NCBI RefSeq assembly: GCF_017848315.1
Contig: NZ_JAFKEC010000056.1
Location: 1-38,430, forward strand
Source of the DNA: Pseudomonas palmensis
GTDB taxonomy: Bacteria > Pseudomonadota > Gammaproteobacteria > Pseudomonadales > Pseudomonadaceae
DNA length: 38,430 bases
Direction: 5' to 3'
The position numbers and the translations under genes were made by a program. The notes under the pieces are model-generated. The model did no database searches. It worked only from the letters and a program-made list of their open reading frames with translations, and was not told the origin of the DNA. Shown here in pieces: positions 1 through 7,349 of this stretch; positions within the stretch are counted from its first letter, which is position 1, and each line of letters opens with the position of its first letter.

Positions 1-620
1 ACGTGGCGTGGTCGGCGCAGTACAAGGCGTGGGGTGAGGTGAAACAAGAACGTTCGGCCTGGGCGAAACAGGTGGGGTTGAACAACCCGATCCGCTTTCA
101 GGGCCAGTATCACGACCATGAGACGGGACTGCACTACAACCGGTATCGGTACTATGATCCGGCGGTTGGGCGGTTTGTTGGGCAGGATCCGATCAGTTAC
201 TTTGGTGGGTTGAACCTGTTCATATATGCGCCGAATCCGATTGACTGGATAGATCCATTTGGGCTGGCTAAACGGGGACCTAAGACCAATGGTGAAGGGC
301 CGCATAACCAAGTCATTCATGCTTGGGGGCGAGAGGTTCAAGCATCAGGGGGTACCGTTCTAGCTGGAGGTGGCGTTGAAAAAGAGAATTTAATTAAAAC
401 TCCTGGAGGTAATAAAGAGGGACGCCGGCCGGACATTATCTATAGAGATGCTGATGGCAAAGTTGTCTATGGGAATGTAGGGAAAGTCAAAGCTGATGGG
501 AGCACACCAGTCCCGCGCGAGCAAAAAGCTATGGAAGACTTACGTACCAAAACTTTAGGTGTCGATAGACCAGCTGATGTTCAATTTCGACCTTATAACA
601 AAAATTGTCCGTCGAGGTGA
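1..620 (+). CDS. Rhs protein C-terminal end with toxin tip 1 (5'-partial)
   Basis: This is the 3' end of an rhs gene; the reading frame is open from the first base, so most of the protein lies upstream of the window. The first ~90 residues are Rhs core: YD-type repeats (HYNRYRYYDP), the GRFVGQDPI block and the hallmark DPxGL motif (IDPFGL) that marks where the toxin tip begins. The last ~115 residues are the variable tip. Its block RRPDIIYRDADGK, then NVGK, then PVPREQKAMEDL resembles a nuclease tip seen in other polymorphic toxins and may be a PD-(D/E)XK-fold relative, but no clear ExK is visible, so the activity is inferred. It is the only tip in the window that may be attached to a complete Rhs protein. 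The stop lies 3 bp before its likely immunity gene. Confidence 0.85.
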   Translation, partial: VAWSAQYKAWGEVKQERSAWAKQVGLNNPIRFQGQYHDHETGLHYNRYRYYDPAVGRFVGQDPISYFGGLNLFIYAPNPIDWIDPFGLAKRGPKTNGEGPHNQVIHAWGREVQASGGTVLAGGGVEKENLIKTPGGNKEGRRPDIIYRDADGKVVYGNVGKVKADGSTPVPREQKAMEDLRTKTLGVDRPADVQFRPYNKNCPSR

Positions 621-623
621 GTC

Positions 624-1160
624 ATGGAAAAAACAGTTTTTATGGATTTTCAAGAGTACATTGGAGTGGTTAATGAGTTGAGGGATGAAACTGGGTTTGG
701 AGTGTATATCTCATACCGAATGAATGAACCATTTCTACTTGTAAAAGATAGGGGCTTTGTAAGGCTCGATTCATTTGAGCTCTTTCCTCAGATGAAAATA
801 ATAATGGGCTCAGATCGCGACTTTTCCTTCAAGGGGAAAGCCCAGATTGAAGTTGACAGGAAGGATAAAGTTGGTTTTGTTCGTGCTTGCTATGGGGGGG
901 AAGACGAATATGCTATTGGAGCAACAATTTTTAGTGGTGATAAATCTGAGTCTGAAAAAGTTATTGATCGTGTACTGACAAGAATTTTGAAGAAAATAGC
1001 ACGCAAAGGTGTTAAGGACTCAGGGGGGAATGTTAGTTATGTTACCGATCGATATTACTGGACCGAAGGAGCGTTTGTTTCAGGGAAGAACTGGCATTTG
1101 TTCCTTGGGCGGGGAGTGGATAGGCCGAAAAACTCTTGTCCTGGATACTTTCCGAAGTAG
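624..1160 (+). CDS. Candidate immunity protein for Rhs tip 1
   Basis: A 178-residue protein that I do not recognise by family. It starts at an ATG 3 bp after the rhs stop, behind the Shine-Dalgarno-like GAGGTGAG, so it is probably translated together with the toxin. It has no signal peptide or membrane segment, as expected for a cytoplasmic protein that binds a nuclease tip. The gene is visibly A+T-richer than the rhs core before it and the core genome after 8.5 kb, which is typical of immunity genes acquired with their toxin. The immunity role rests on position, size and composition only. Confidence 0.65.
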   Translation: MEKTVFMDFQEYIGVVNELRDETGFGVYISYRMNEPFLLVKDRGFVRLDSFELFPQMKIIMGSDRDFSFKGKAQIEVDRKDKVGFVRACYGGEDEYAIGATIFSGDKSESEKVIDRVLTRILKKIARKGVKDSGGNVSYVTDRYYWTEGAFVSGKNWHLFLGRGVDRPKNSCPGYFPK

Positions 1161-1543
1161 CAAGTTTTTGGGGTTACTTAATTTTATGGTCGCGTAGGCT
1201 TGCTTTTTAAGATTGGTTCCTCTCTATCCGTCCGGGAATCTCAGCCGCCAACTGCACAGGAGTACGCAGGTAGGTCACTTAGTACCCATTTGGCTGTTTA
1301 AAAAGATGCGGCGACGGCAACCACAAGGCCGAGTTCATCTATAACGCCCTTGGGCGGCACTTGCACAAGCATTCGGCGGCGCATTACTAGAACAAACCTG
1401 AAGCCGGTACTGGCTGGAACCAGCTGGAGCGAGCCAAGCGCCAGCGCGAGCTGAACTGCGGCTTCACCCTGTTCGGCTGGGACGGCGACACCCTCGCCTG
1501 GGAAAGCTCGCCTGCGCAGGATGAAGGTGACACCGGGCGCACG

Positions 1544-2395
1544 GTGCACTACCTGTACGAACCGGGCAGCTTTGTGCCGGTGGCGCAGGCTCTGCGCAAG
1601 GCCCCGATACGGTTGTACAAGGAGCCGGACTGGAGCAACCGCCCCTACGACATCGATCAGGACCCGCTCTGGCGGCAAGCGGCCTCACCACAACCCTTTG
1701 ATGCGATTGCCTGGTACCAGTGTGACCACCTGGGTACGCCGATGGAGCTGACCGACCACAACGGCGACGTGGCGTGGTCGGCGCAGTACAAGGCGTGGGG
1801 TGAGGTGAAACAAGAACGTTCGGCCTGGGCGAAACAGGTGGGGTTGAACAACCCGATCCGCTTTCAGGGCCAGTATCACGACCATGAGACGGGTCTGCAC
1901 TACAACCGGTATCGGTACTATGATCCGGAGGTTGGTCGGTTTATTGGGCAGGATCCGATCAAGTATCTGGGCGGGGCAAACTTGTTTGCTTATGCCCCGA
2001 ATCCAATCTTCTGGATTGACCCGCTGGGGCTGGCGAAGAAGCAACCGGTAAGGGAGGTCAATGGGTGTCCGATTATTGGTACGGGGCAGAAAACTGGTGG
2101 GGAAGGGCATGCGCAGATGTCGGAAGACATCGCGGAACAGATGGCCATGAGTGGGAATTATGAGCGGGTGGGTGTGAACGTTGCTGTTAAAACTGTGACT
2201 GGTGTTCCTACAGATCCGATTACACGTCCTGATGTGACGGGGCTGCGTAAGGATGGCAAGGTAGATATCGTTGAGGTGCCATCGCCTACCGATCAGTCAC
2301 ACAAGCTAAGAGCGAAGGGACAGAACACCTTGCAAGGCTTAGGTGATCGTGCTGGTGCATACAGAGAAACGGAAAAAACACGTCGGAGTAATTAA
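1544..2395 (+). CDS. Displaced Rhs cassette: core fragment with nuclease-like tip 2
   Basis: This is an Rhs fragment, not a full gene. Core homology begins near 1310 and the frame carries a nonsense codon TAG at 1388-1390 where the other copies read HYWNKP. The frame is then open to 2395; the start given is a GTG inside the core with no convincing ribosome binding site. After WIDPLGLAKK comes a tip of ~110 residues containing RPDVTGLRKDGKVDIVEVPS, an Asp followed by Glu-x-Ser in the spacing of a PD-(D/E)XK nuclease. A DNase role is inferred from this pattern. The tip would be made efficiently only if it recombined onto an upstream rhs gene, although weak expression from the internal GTG cannot be excluded. 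The stop codon abuts the ATG of the next gene. Confidence 0.75.
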   Translation: MHYLYEPGSFVPVAQALRKAPIRLYKEPDWSNRPYDIDQDPLWRQAASPQPFDAIAWYQCDHLGTPMELTDHNGDVAWSAQYKAWGEVKQERSAWAKQVGLNNPIRFQGQYHDHETGLHYNRYRYYDPEVGRFIGQDPIKYLGGANLFAYAPNPIFWIDPLGLAKKQPVREVNGCPIIGTGQKTGGEGHAQMSEDIAEQMAMSGNYERVGVNVAVKTVTGVPTDPITRPDVTGLRKDGKVDIVEVPSPTDQSHKLRAKGQNTLQGLGDRAGAYRETEKTRRSN

Positions 2396-3145
2396 ATGGT
2401 TACAGCTTACAATTTTCTAGTGGCTCATCCTCGGCCCGGCCACGATTTGAGTATGTCTATGTCGTACTCAGTGATGAAAGAGTGGATGCAGAAAATGGGA
2501 GGCAGGATTGATCGCTATGGCGGGAAAAATGGCGGTGTGATTAAGTTTAGTGAAGGAAAGTTAATTAAGGAGTTGGGAGGGGGCAAGATAGAATCGATTG
2601 AACTATATTCTGAGCGTATTTTGGAAAAGGGGGAGGTGCGTGAGACACTGAATTGTGAATGCTCTGCTGTACTAGCAAAAGATGTAGGTCTGGTTCTTTC
2701 AGTTTCTTCAGGAAGATCGAATATTTCAAATTTGGTAAATTCGTTTTTCGAGTATTCTGAATGGTGTGCGTCATTTGATTATGCTTACGCCTATTCCGAA
2801 AATCATGCGTATGGGTTTGGTTATGCGCAAGGTATACATACAGTTGATGAGAGTCACCCGTTAACATGGTCAGGCGGGGATGAGGTTATTATGTGGTTGA
2901 AGATGCAGTGGGCTGGAAAGCAAGATTTTTATATTCGAGATGTTTATGCGGTAAATCTATTTTCTCCTCGAAAATTGAGCGCGCTGCCTTCTAACAAACT
3001 GCATCAGCTTAAGTCTGCCATGGTTCGATATGGTGAATGCTCCGTCAAGGAGGGTTTCACTGTGTGGATATTGAACGAAAGCGAGCGAGAGATGGCTCGA
3101 AAAGAGCTCGCTGAAGTCGAGCTTCTGGCAGCGTGTATGGCATAG
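2396..3145 (+). CDS. Candidate immunity protein for Rhs tip 2
   Basis: A 249-residue protein of unrecognised family whose ATG directly follows the stop of tip 2 (TAA then ATG). The gene is A+T-rich compared with the core repeats on both sides. The sequence has no signal peptide and is rich in Tyr, Ser and Gly in the middle (around residues 120-150). It is large for an immunity protein but within the known range. Its assignment rests on being tightly coupled behind a nuclease-like tip. No promoter of its own is evident to me. Confidence 0.6.
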   Translation: MVTAYNFLVAHPRPGHDLSMSMSYSVMKEWMQKMGGRIDRYGGKNGGVIKFSEGKLIKELGGGKIESIELYSERILEKGEVRETLNCECSAVLAKDVGLVLSVSSGRSNISNLVNSFFEYSEWCASFDYAYAYSENHAYGFGYAQGIHTVDESHPLTWSGGDEVIMWLKMQWAGKQDFYIRDVYAVNLFSPRKLSALPSNKLHQLKSAMVRYGECSVKEGFTVWILNESEREMARKELAEVELLAACMA

Positions 3146-3305
3146 ATTATTGAATCACCTTTTCAGGCTTGAATTGCTAAAGCGCACCATCGACCGCACG
3201 ACGGCGTGCGGTCCCAGTATCTGGGGCCTTTTCGACTGACTGCACCACTACTACAACGATGACAAGCTCAAGGTCGAGTACAGCTATGACGCCCTCGGGC
3301 GACGG

Positions 3306-4325
3306 TTGCACAAGCATTCGACGGCGCATTACTGGAACAAGCCTCAGGTGGGGGCCGGCTGGAATGAGCTGGAGCGAGCCAAGCGCCAACGCGAGCTGAA
3401 CTGCGGTTTCACCCTGTTCGGCTGGGACGGCGACACCCTCGCCTGGGAAAGCTCGCCTGCGCAGGATGAAGGTGGCACCGGGCGCACGGTGCACTACCTG
3501 TACGAGCCTGGCAGCTTTGTGCCTGTGGCACAGGCTCTGCGCAAGGCCCCGATACGGTTGTACAAGGAGCCGGACTGGAGCAACCGCCCCTACGACATCG
3601 ACCAGGACCCGCTCTGGCAGCAAGCGGCCTCGCCACAACCCTTTGATGCGATTGCCTGGTACCAGTTTGACCACCTGGGTACGCCGATGGAACTGACCGA
3701 CCACAACGGCGACGTGGCGTGGTCGGCGCAGTACAAGGCGTGGGGTGAGGTGAAACAAGAACGTTCGGCCTGGGCGAAACAGGTGGGGTTGAACAACCCG
3801 ATCCGCTTTCAGGGCCAGTATCACGACCATGAGACGGGTCTGCACTACAACCGGTATCGGTACTATGATCCGGCGGTTGGGCGGTTTGTTGGGCAAGATC
3901 CGATTGGCTACCTGGGCGGCTTCAATCTCTACCAATATGTTCCGAATCCGATTGATTGGATCGATCCTTGGGGGCTGGCTCGGATCAAGAATGCTGTTGA
4001 AGGTGATAGGCGGCATCAAGAGTTTAATGCACGAATGAGTGCTCAGCACCCTAATGCTACGATACAGAGCGAATGTTATCTTCGAGATGCTAACGGAAAG
4101 TCAGTAAGAGACCCTGTGACGAATGAGCGGAGGAGGGTTGATACTGCAGTAATTGAGAATGGCAAGGCGGACACTTATGAGGTTACAAGTATGACTGCGG
4201 ATAAGACGGATCAGCTTATGAAGGAACAGAATATCCGGGATGAGGGCGGAACGTTCATTCGTGATAGAAGTACAAAAAAACTTGTACCTGTTATGGGGAT
4301 TTCAGAGGTTGTTAGGCTGCCATGA
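3306..4325 (+). CDS. Displaced Rhs cassette: core fragment with nuclease-like tip 3
   Basis: Third copy of the core, here without an internal stop: the frame is open from 3240, after a TGA at 3237-3239. The first possible start is TTG at 3306 with no good ribosome binding site. Core motifs are HYWNKP, HYNRYRYYDP, GRFVGQDPI and WIDPWGLA. The tip (~115 residues) contains RRVDTAVIENGKADTYEVTS, which fits the Asp...Glu-x-Ser layout of PD-(D/E)XK nucleases, like tip 2 but otherwise different from it. The stop TGA overlaps the next ATG (ATGA), giving translational coupling. Delivery or use as a toxin would need fusion to a complete Rhs shell. Confidence 0.75.
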   Translation: MHKHSTAHYWNKPQVGAGWNELERAKRQRELNCGFTLFGWDGDTLAWESSPAQDEGGTGRTVHYLYEPGSFVPVAQALRKAPIRLYKEPDWSNRPYDIDQDPLWQQAASPQPFDAIAWYQFDHLGTPMELTDHNGDVAWSAQYKAWGEVKQERSAWAKQVGLNNPIRFQGQYHDHETGLHYNRYRYYDPAVGRFVGQDPIGYLGGFNLYQYVPNPIDWIDPWGLARIKNAVEGDRRHQEFNARMSAQHPNATIQSECYLRDANGKSVRDPVTNERRRVDTAVIENGKADTYEVTSMTADKTDQLMKEQNIRDEGGTFIRDRSTKKLVPVMGISEVVRLP

Positions 4326-4678
4326 CAATAAAAAATAACTTTGCTGTTTGGGGGGCGGTTAGTGAATTGGTTTCCGCTTATAAGAAAATGAATAGTGAAA
4401 ATGAGTTGGTGGATGATATCGAGTCTCAGGATCTTGTGAAGAAGGCGATAGCTGCTAAGTATGATTTTTTTTATCGAAATGGGCTTTTGCTTGTAAATCC
4501 ATTTTCGGAAGAAGGGGAGCTTATAGATAGGGTGTATAGGAGAAAAGATTTTTCTGATGAAGGATTTGAGCTATGTCGGAAAAAGGTACCAGCCTGGATG
4601 AGAAGTAAAGCGTCAAAGAAAAATCCTCCGGATATTTCTGCACTTGAAAAAGCCTTGAAGGACATGAGGGGGGCTTAA
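4322..4678 (+). CDS. Candidate immunity protein for Rhs tip 3
   Basis: A 118-residue, charged, probably cytoplasmic protein with no signal peptide. Its ATG overlaps the stop of tip 3 by the ATGA arrangement, the strongest toxin-immunity coupling in the array. The coding sequence is A+T-rich compared with the Rhs core. I do not recognise the family. The immunity role is inferred from coupling, size and repeated cassette order (core, tip, small gene). Confidence 0.65.
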   Translation: MTIKNNFAVWGAVSELVSAYKKMNSENELVDDIESQDLVKKAIAAKYDFFYRNGLLLVNPFSEEGELIDRVYRRKDFSDEGFELCRKKVPAWMRSKASKKNPPDISALEKALKDMRGA

Positions 4679-4681
4679 TTG

Positions 4682-4795
4682 CGCAAGGTGTATGCGCAAA
4701 TTTCGGAAAGTATGGCGGAAGAAATGGCCATGAGTGGGGATTGTGAAAGGGTTCATTTGAACGTTGCCGTTAATTACACGCCCTGATGTTGACTG
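4682..4795 (+). pseudogene. Remnant of a second tip-2-like Rhs toxin
   Basis: Read from 4694, this stretch encodes AQISESMAEEMAMSGDCERV, matching AQMSEDIAEQMAMSGNYERV of tip 2. The DNA then jumps: tip 2 continues through about 30 more bases that are missing here, and ITRPDV resumes in another frame before similarity ends near 4795. The piece therefore carries an internal deletion and a frameshift and has no core attached. It is a dead fragment of a toxin related to tip 2, lying just after immunity gene 3. Confidence 0.8.
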
Positions 4796-4806
4796 CACCG
4801 CTACTA

Positions 4807-4947
4807 GGGTCTGTATGAAAAGTCTTGAGACGAAGGTCAGGCAGGACGAAAACAGCCTAGGAAGCGGAGTTTACGGGTTGTAAATGAGCATTCCGAGGTT
4901 GTTTTCAACGCAGCATCGCCGAGTATCAAGGCTTTTCGTACCGAGCC
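4807..4947. mobile_element. 141-bp MITE-like element with terminal inverted repeats
   Basis: The left end GGGTCTGTATGAAAAGTCTT matches the reverse complement of the right end, GGCTCGGTACGAAAAGCCTT, with about 20 of 25 end bases pairing. Weaker complementarity continues inward (GAAAACAGCCTAGGAA against GAAAACAACCTCGGAA), so the whole element is a long imperfect palindrome. TA flanks both ends. Removing the element and one TA leaves GCACCGCTACTAGAACGACA, which aligns with GCACCACTACTACAACGATG upstream of core copy 3. It has no coding capacity, so it would have to be mobilised by a related full-length insertion sequence, perhaps of the IS5 or IS630 type; that family guess is inference. Confidence 0.75.
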
Positions 4948-4998
4948 TAGAACGACAAGCTCAAGGACTAGTACAGCTATGACGCCCTTGGGCGACGG

Positions 4999-6046
4999 TT
5001 GCACAAGCACTCGACGGCGCATTACTGGAACAAACCTGAAGCCGGTACTGGCTGGAACCAGCTGGAGTGGGCCAAGCGCCAGCGCGAGCTGAACTGCGGC
5101 TTCACCCTGTTCGGCTGGGACGGCGACACCCTCGCCTGGGAAAGCTCGCCTGCGCAGGATGAAGGTGACACCGGGCGCACGGTGCACTACCTGTACGAAC
5201 CGGGCAGCTTTGTGCCGGTGGCGCAGGCTCTGCGCAAGGCCCCGATACGGTTGTACAAGGAGCCGGACTGGAGCAACCGCCCCTACGACATCGATCAGGA
5301 CCCGCTCTGGCAGCAAGCGGCCTCGCCACAACCCTTTGATGCGATTGCCTGGTACCAGTGTGACCACCTGGGTACGCCGATGGAACTGACCGACCACAAC
5401 GGCGACGTGGCGTGGTCGGCGCAGTACAAGGCGTGGGGTGAGGTGAAACAAGAACGTTCGGCCTGGGCGAAACATGTGGGGTTGAACAACCCGATCCGCT
5501 TTCAGGGCCAGTATCACGACCATGAGACGGGACTGCACTACAACCGGTATCGGTACTATGATCCGGCGGTTGGGCGGTTTGTTGGGCAGGATCCGATTGG
5601 ATATGCGGGCGGGTTGAACCTGTTTGCGTATACGCCGAATCCGGTTTACTGGATCGATCCATTAGGTCTTGCCGGAAATCCAGCAACGGCGACGCATGTT
5701 ACGTATCAAGCAATTGATCAGCAGACAGGTAAGCCGTATATAGGTTATGCAAGTATGCCTGGGGATAGAGTCGGTGTGGATGTTGTAAAGTATCGATATG
5801 GCGGAAATTATGAGCGCTTTGGGGGGGGCGCCGGAGGTTGTATATCGTGGGTATGGTCAGGGTGGAAAGGACACTGCCAGAGGACTAGAGCAGCATTATT
5901 TCGTGGAAAACGATGGGCTAGACGGAACTGCAAACAAACAGAATCCGGTTGGGAAGAATAACAAAAGGTGTCAAGAATATACTGATGCCGCTAATCGACA
6001 TTTGGATTCTCAAGGCTTCGGCGGGTCTGTAGTATGCGAGCTCTAA
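4999..6046 (+). pseudogene. Displaced Rhs cassette: frameshifted GIY-YIG-like tip 4
   Basis: Fourth core copy. An in-frame TAG at 4969-4971 separates it from upstream core sequence, and the first start is TTG at 4999. Core motifs run to WIDPLGLAG. The tip begins VTYQAIDQQTGKPYIGYAS, a GIY-YIG-type opening. At the run of eight G at 5821-5828 the frame is lost and this version stops at 5961. The +1 frame continues the toxin: VVYRGYGQGGKDTARGLEQH and then NKQNPVGKNN, giving the conserved Glu and Asn expected of a GIY-YIG/URI nuclease, with its stop at 6046. One G fewer (seven) would restore a complete tip. This is a slippage-prone tract, an inactivating mutation or a read error. Confidence 0.75.
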
Positions 6047-6062
6047 CTAAGGGGTGGGTGAT

Positions 6063-6677
6063 TTGAAAAAAAGAATCGTATGGAAATCTGGCCATTTCAT
6101 TGTAATCAAGGTTAGGGAGAATCTTTATACCGTCGCTAGAATGACTGGGAAGACCGTTCTTTGTATCTATGATGTTTTTCGAGAGGATGATTACTGGGAT
6201 GACATCGATTGGAGTGGGGTTGAAGCGCTTTTTCAGGTCTTTGTTGGGGCTGTGGTACAAAAAAATTTAGGTGTGCGTAAAATTTCTGTGGAGGGAATTC
6301 AATCTCGATTCCTCAAACTTCAGCGCTACTGGCTAAAGCCGTATACGTCATTGGATGGGGCGCACTTTAAAGGTAGTCGAGAAACGTTTTCTTTTTATGG
6401 TGGAAGACTTATAGACGTAGGAGAGGTTGAGAATCCAGAAACATATGGGGCTCCGGTAATAAAACACGATCTGTCGGTTTATGATGATCGAGAGATTATT
6501 GAAACGTATGAGCTTACAAATATGTGGGGTGATCTTGATCTTTCCGACAGATTGGCTCGCTATTACGATACAGGTGTAAATAGAGACGATCTTAAGTTTG
6601 AAGTTTTTCCGGGGCTCTGGAAGGATCGTGAAAAGCTTCGGCCTCTCACGCGCCGATTGCCGGTTCCATTGCGGTGA
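6063..6677 (+). CDS. Candidate immunity protein for Rhs tip 4
   Basis: About 204 residues, A+T-rich, lying 16 bp after the stop of the frame-corrected tip 4. I favour TTG at 6063 because AAGGGG at 6049-6054 is well placed for it; an in-frame GTG at 6054 overlaps that site. The protein begins LKKRIVWKSGHFIVIKVREN, has no signal peptide and is rich in acidic and aromatic residues. It is faintly reminiscent of Imm26-type immunity proteins, but I cannot confirm that. Its frame is intact although its toxin is frameshifted, as expected if protection is still selected. Confidence 0.6.
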   Translation: MKKRIVWKSGHFIVIKVRENLYTVARMTGKTVLCIYDVFREDDYWDDIDWSGVEALFQVFVGAVVQKNLGVRKISVEGIQSRFLKLQRYWLKPYTSLDGAHFKGSRETFSFYGGRLIDVGEVENPETYGAPVIKHDLSVYDDREIIETYELTNMWGDLDLSDRLARYYDTGVNRDDLKFEVFPGLWKDREKLRPLTRRLPVPLR

Positions 6678-6764
6678 CGAATTCGGGCAAAAACCTACCG
6701 ACACCTCACGCTCTGAAATGAGCGAGTCGGCTATGCTCCGGGAGGCTCAAACGGTGGGCGCGGC

Positions 6765-7320
6765 GCTCACGTTATCTCGACCCCGTTAGGCGCTTCACCT
6801 CCCGCATCCCCAGCCGGGGCGAACAGCGCGAGGAAGAAACCTTCGCCTACGACGGCAGGCTGGTCCAGGTCATCAACGCCGCGAGCAAGCTGCAGTGGTT
6901 CCATGACAAGGCCGGCAACCTCGTTCGTGACACCTGCACTACCTGGCCACCGGTAGCCTGATGGTCGCGGTGTGGCAGCACGAGTACGACGCCCTCAGCC
7001 TGCGCACCTCGACCGTGCGTCCGGATGGCCACAAGGTCAGCTGGCTGACCTACGGTAGCGGTCATCTGTTGGGCATGACGGTCGATCAGCATGAACTGCT
7101 GGCCCCAACCTGCTGGACGACAAGCACCACGAACCGACCCGTCCGCTGGAGCGTGCGCCCAGGCGTAACCGGTTGATGGACAACCTGCTGCGTGAGTATG
7201 CGGGCACGCATTACACCTATGACGAGCGGGGCAACCTGAGCCACCGGTTGCACAACGGTGTGCAGGTCCGAAAGCAGTTACTGGCATGTGAACGAAAATA
7301 CAAGCGACCTCATGCGGCGT
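6765..7320 (+). pseudogene. Decayed internal Rhs repeat fragment
   Basis: This stretch encodes recognisable YD-repeat core in three successive frames: RFTSRIPSRGEQREEETFAY to FHDKAGNLVRD, then WQHEYDALSLRTSTVRPDGH, WLTYGSGHLLGM, then REYAGTHYTYDERGNLSHRL. At least two frameshifts (near 6935 and near 7100) and stop codons break it. It comes from the middle of an Rhs protein, not from the repeated 3' core carried by the cassettes, and it has no tip. It is GC-rich like a chromosomal rhs core. I read it as debris of another rhs gene or of an older arrangement of the locus. Confidence 0.8.
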
Positions 7321-7349
7321 GATCGACCAGGCCATAGCGTGCCAAGGAG

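Larger units (their letters stand above)
1..5596 (+). repeat. Four direct copies of the Rhs core repeat
   Basis: The same stretch of Rhs core occurs at about 1-193 (cut by the window start), 1322-1959, 3262-3904 and 4951-5596. The copies are nearly identical in DNA over several hundred bases; in the last ~190 bases before GQDPI only a few substitutions separate them. Similarity stops abruptly just after the GQDPI codons, and each copy then has its own linker and tip. Such long direct repeats are substrates for homologous recombination that would swap tips or delete cassettes. Confidence 0.9.

Noticed and set aside
3177..4049. Minus-strand frames recurring in each Rhs core copy (around 1298-1678, 3177-4049 and 4837-5538).
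   Set aside because: They recur only because the core DNA is repeated, and they change or stop at the tips; no start signals or domains.
4679..4806. Possible new small gene between immunity gene 3 and the MITE.
   Set aside because: The coding resemblance is to the inside of tip 2, with stop codons and no start signal, so it is a remnant.
1..5596. Repeat spacing that might suggest a CRISPR or integron cassette array.
   Set aside because: The repeats are several hundred bases of coding sequence with large unique genes between them; there are no short regular repeats, no attC-like sites and no integrase in the window.
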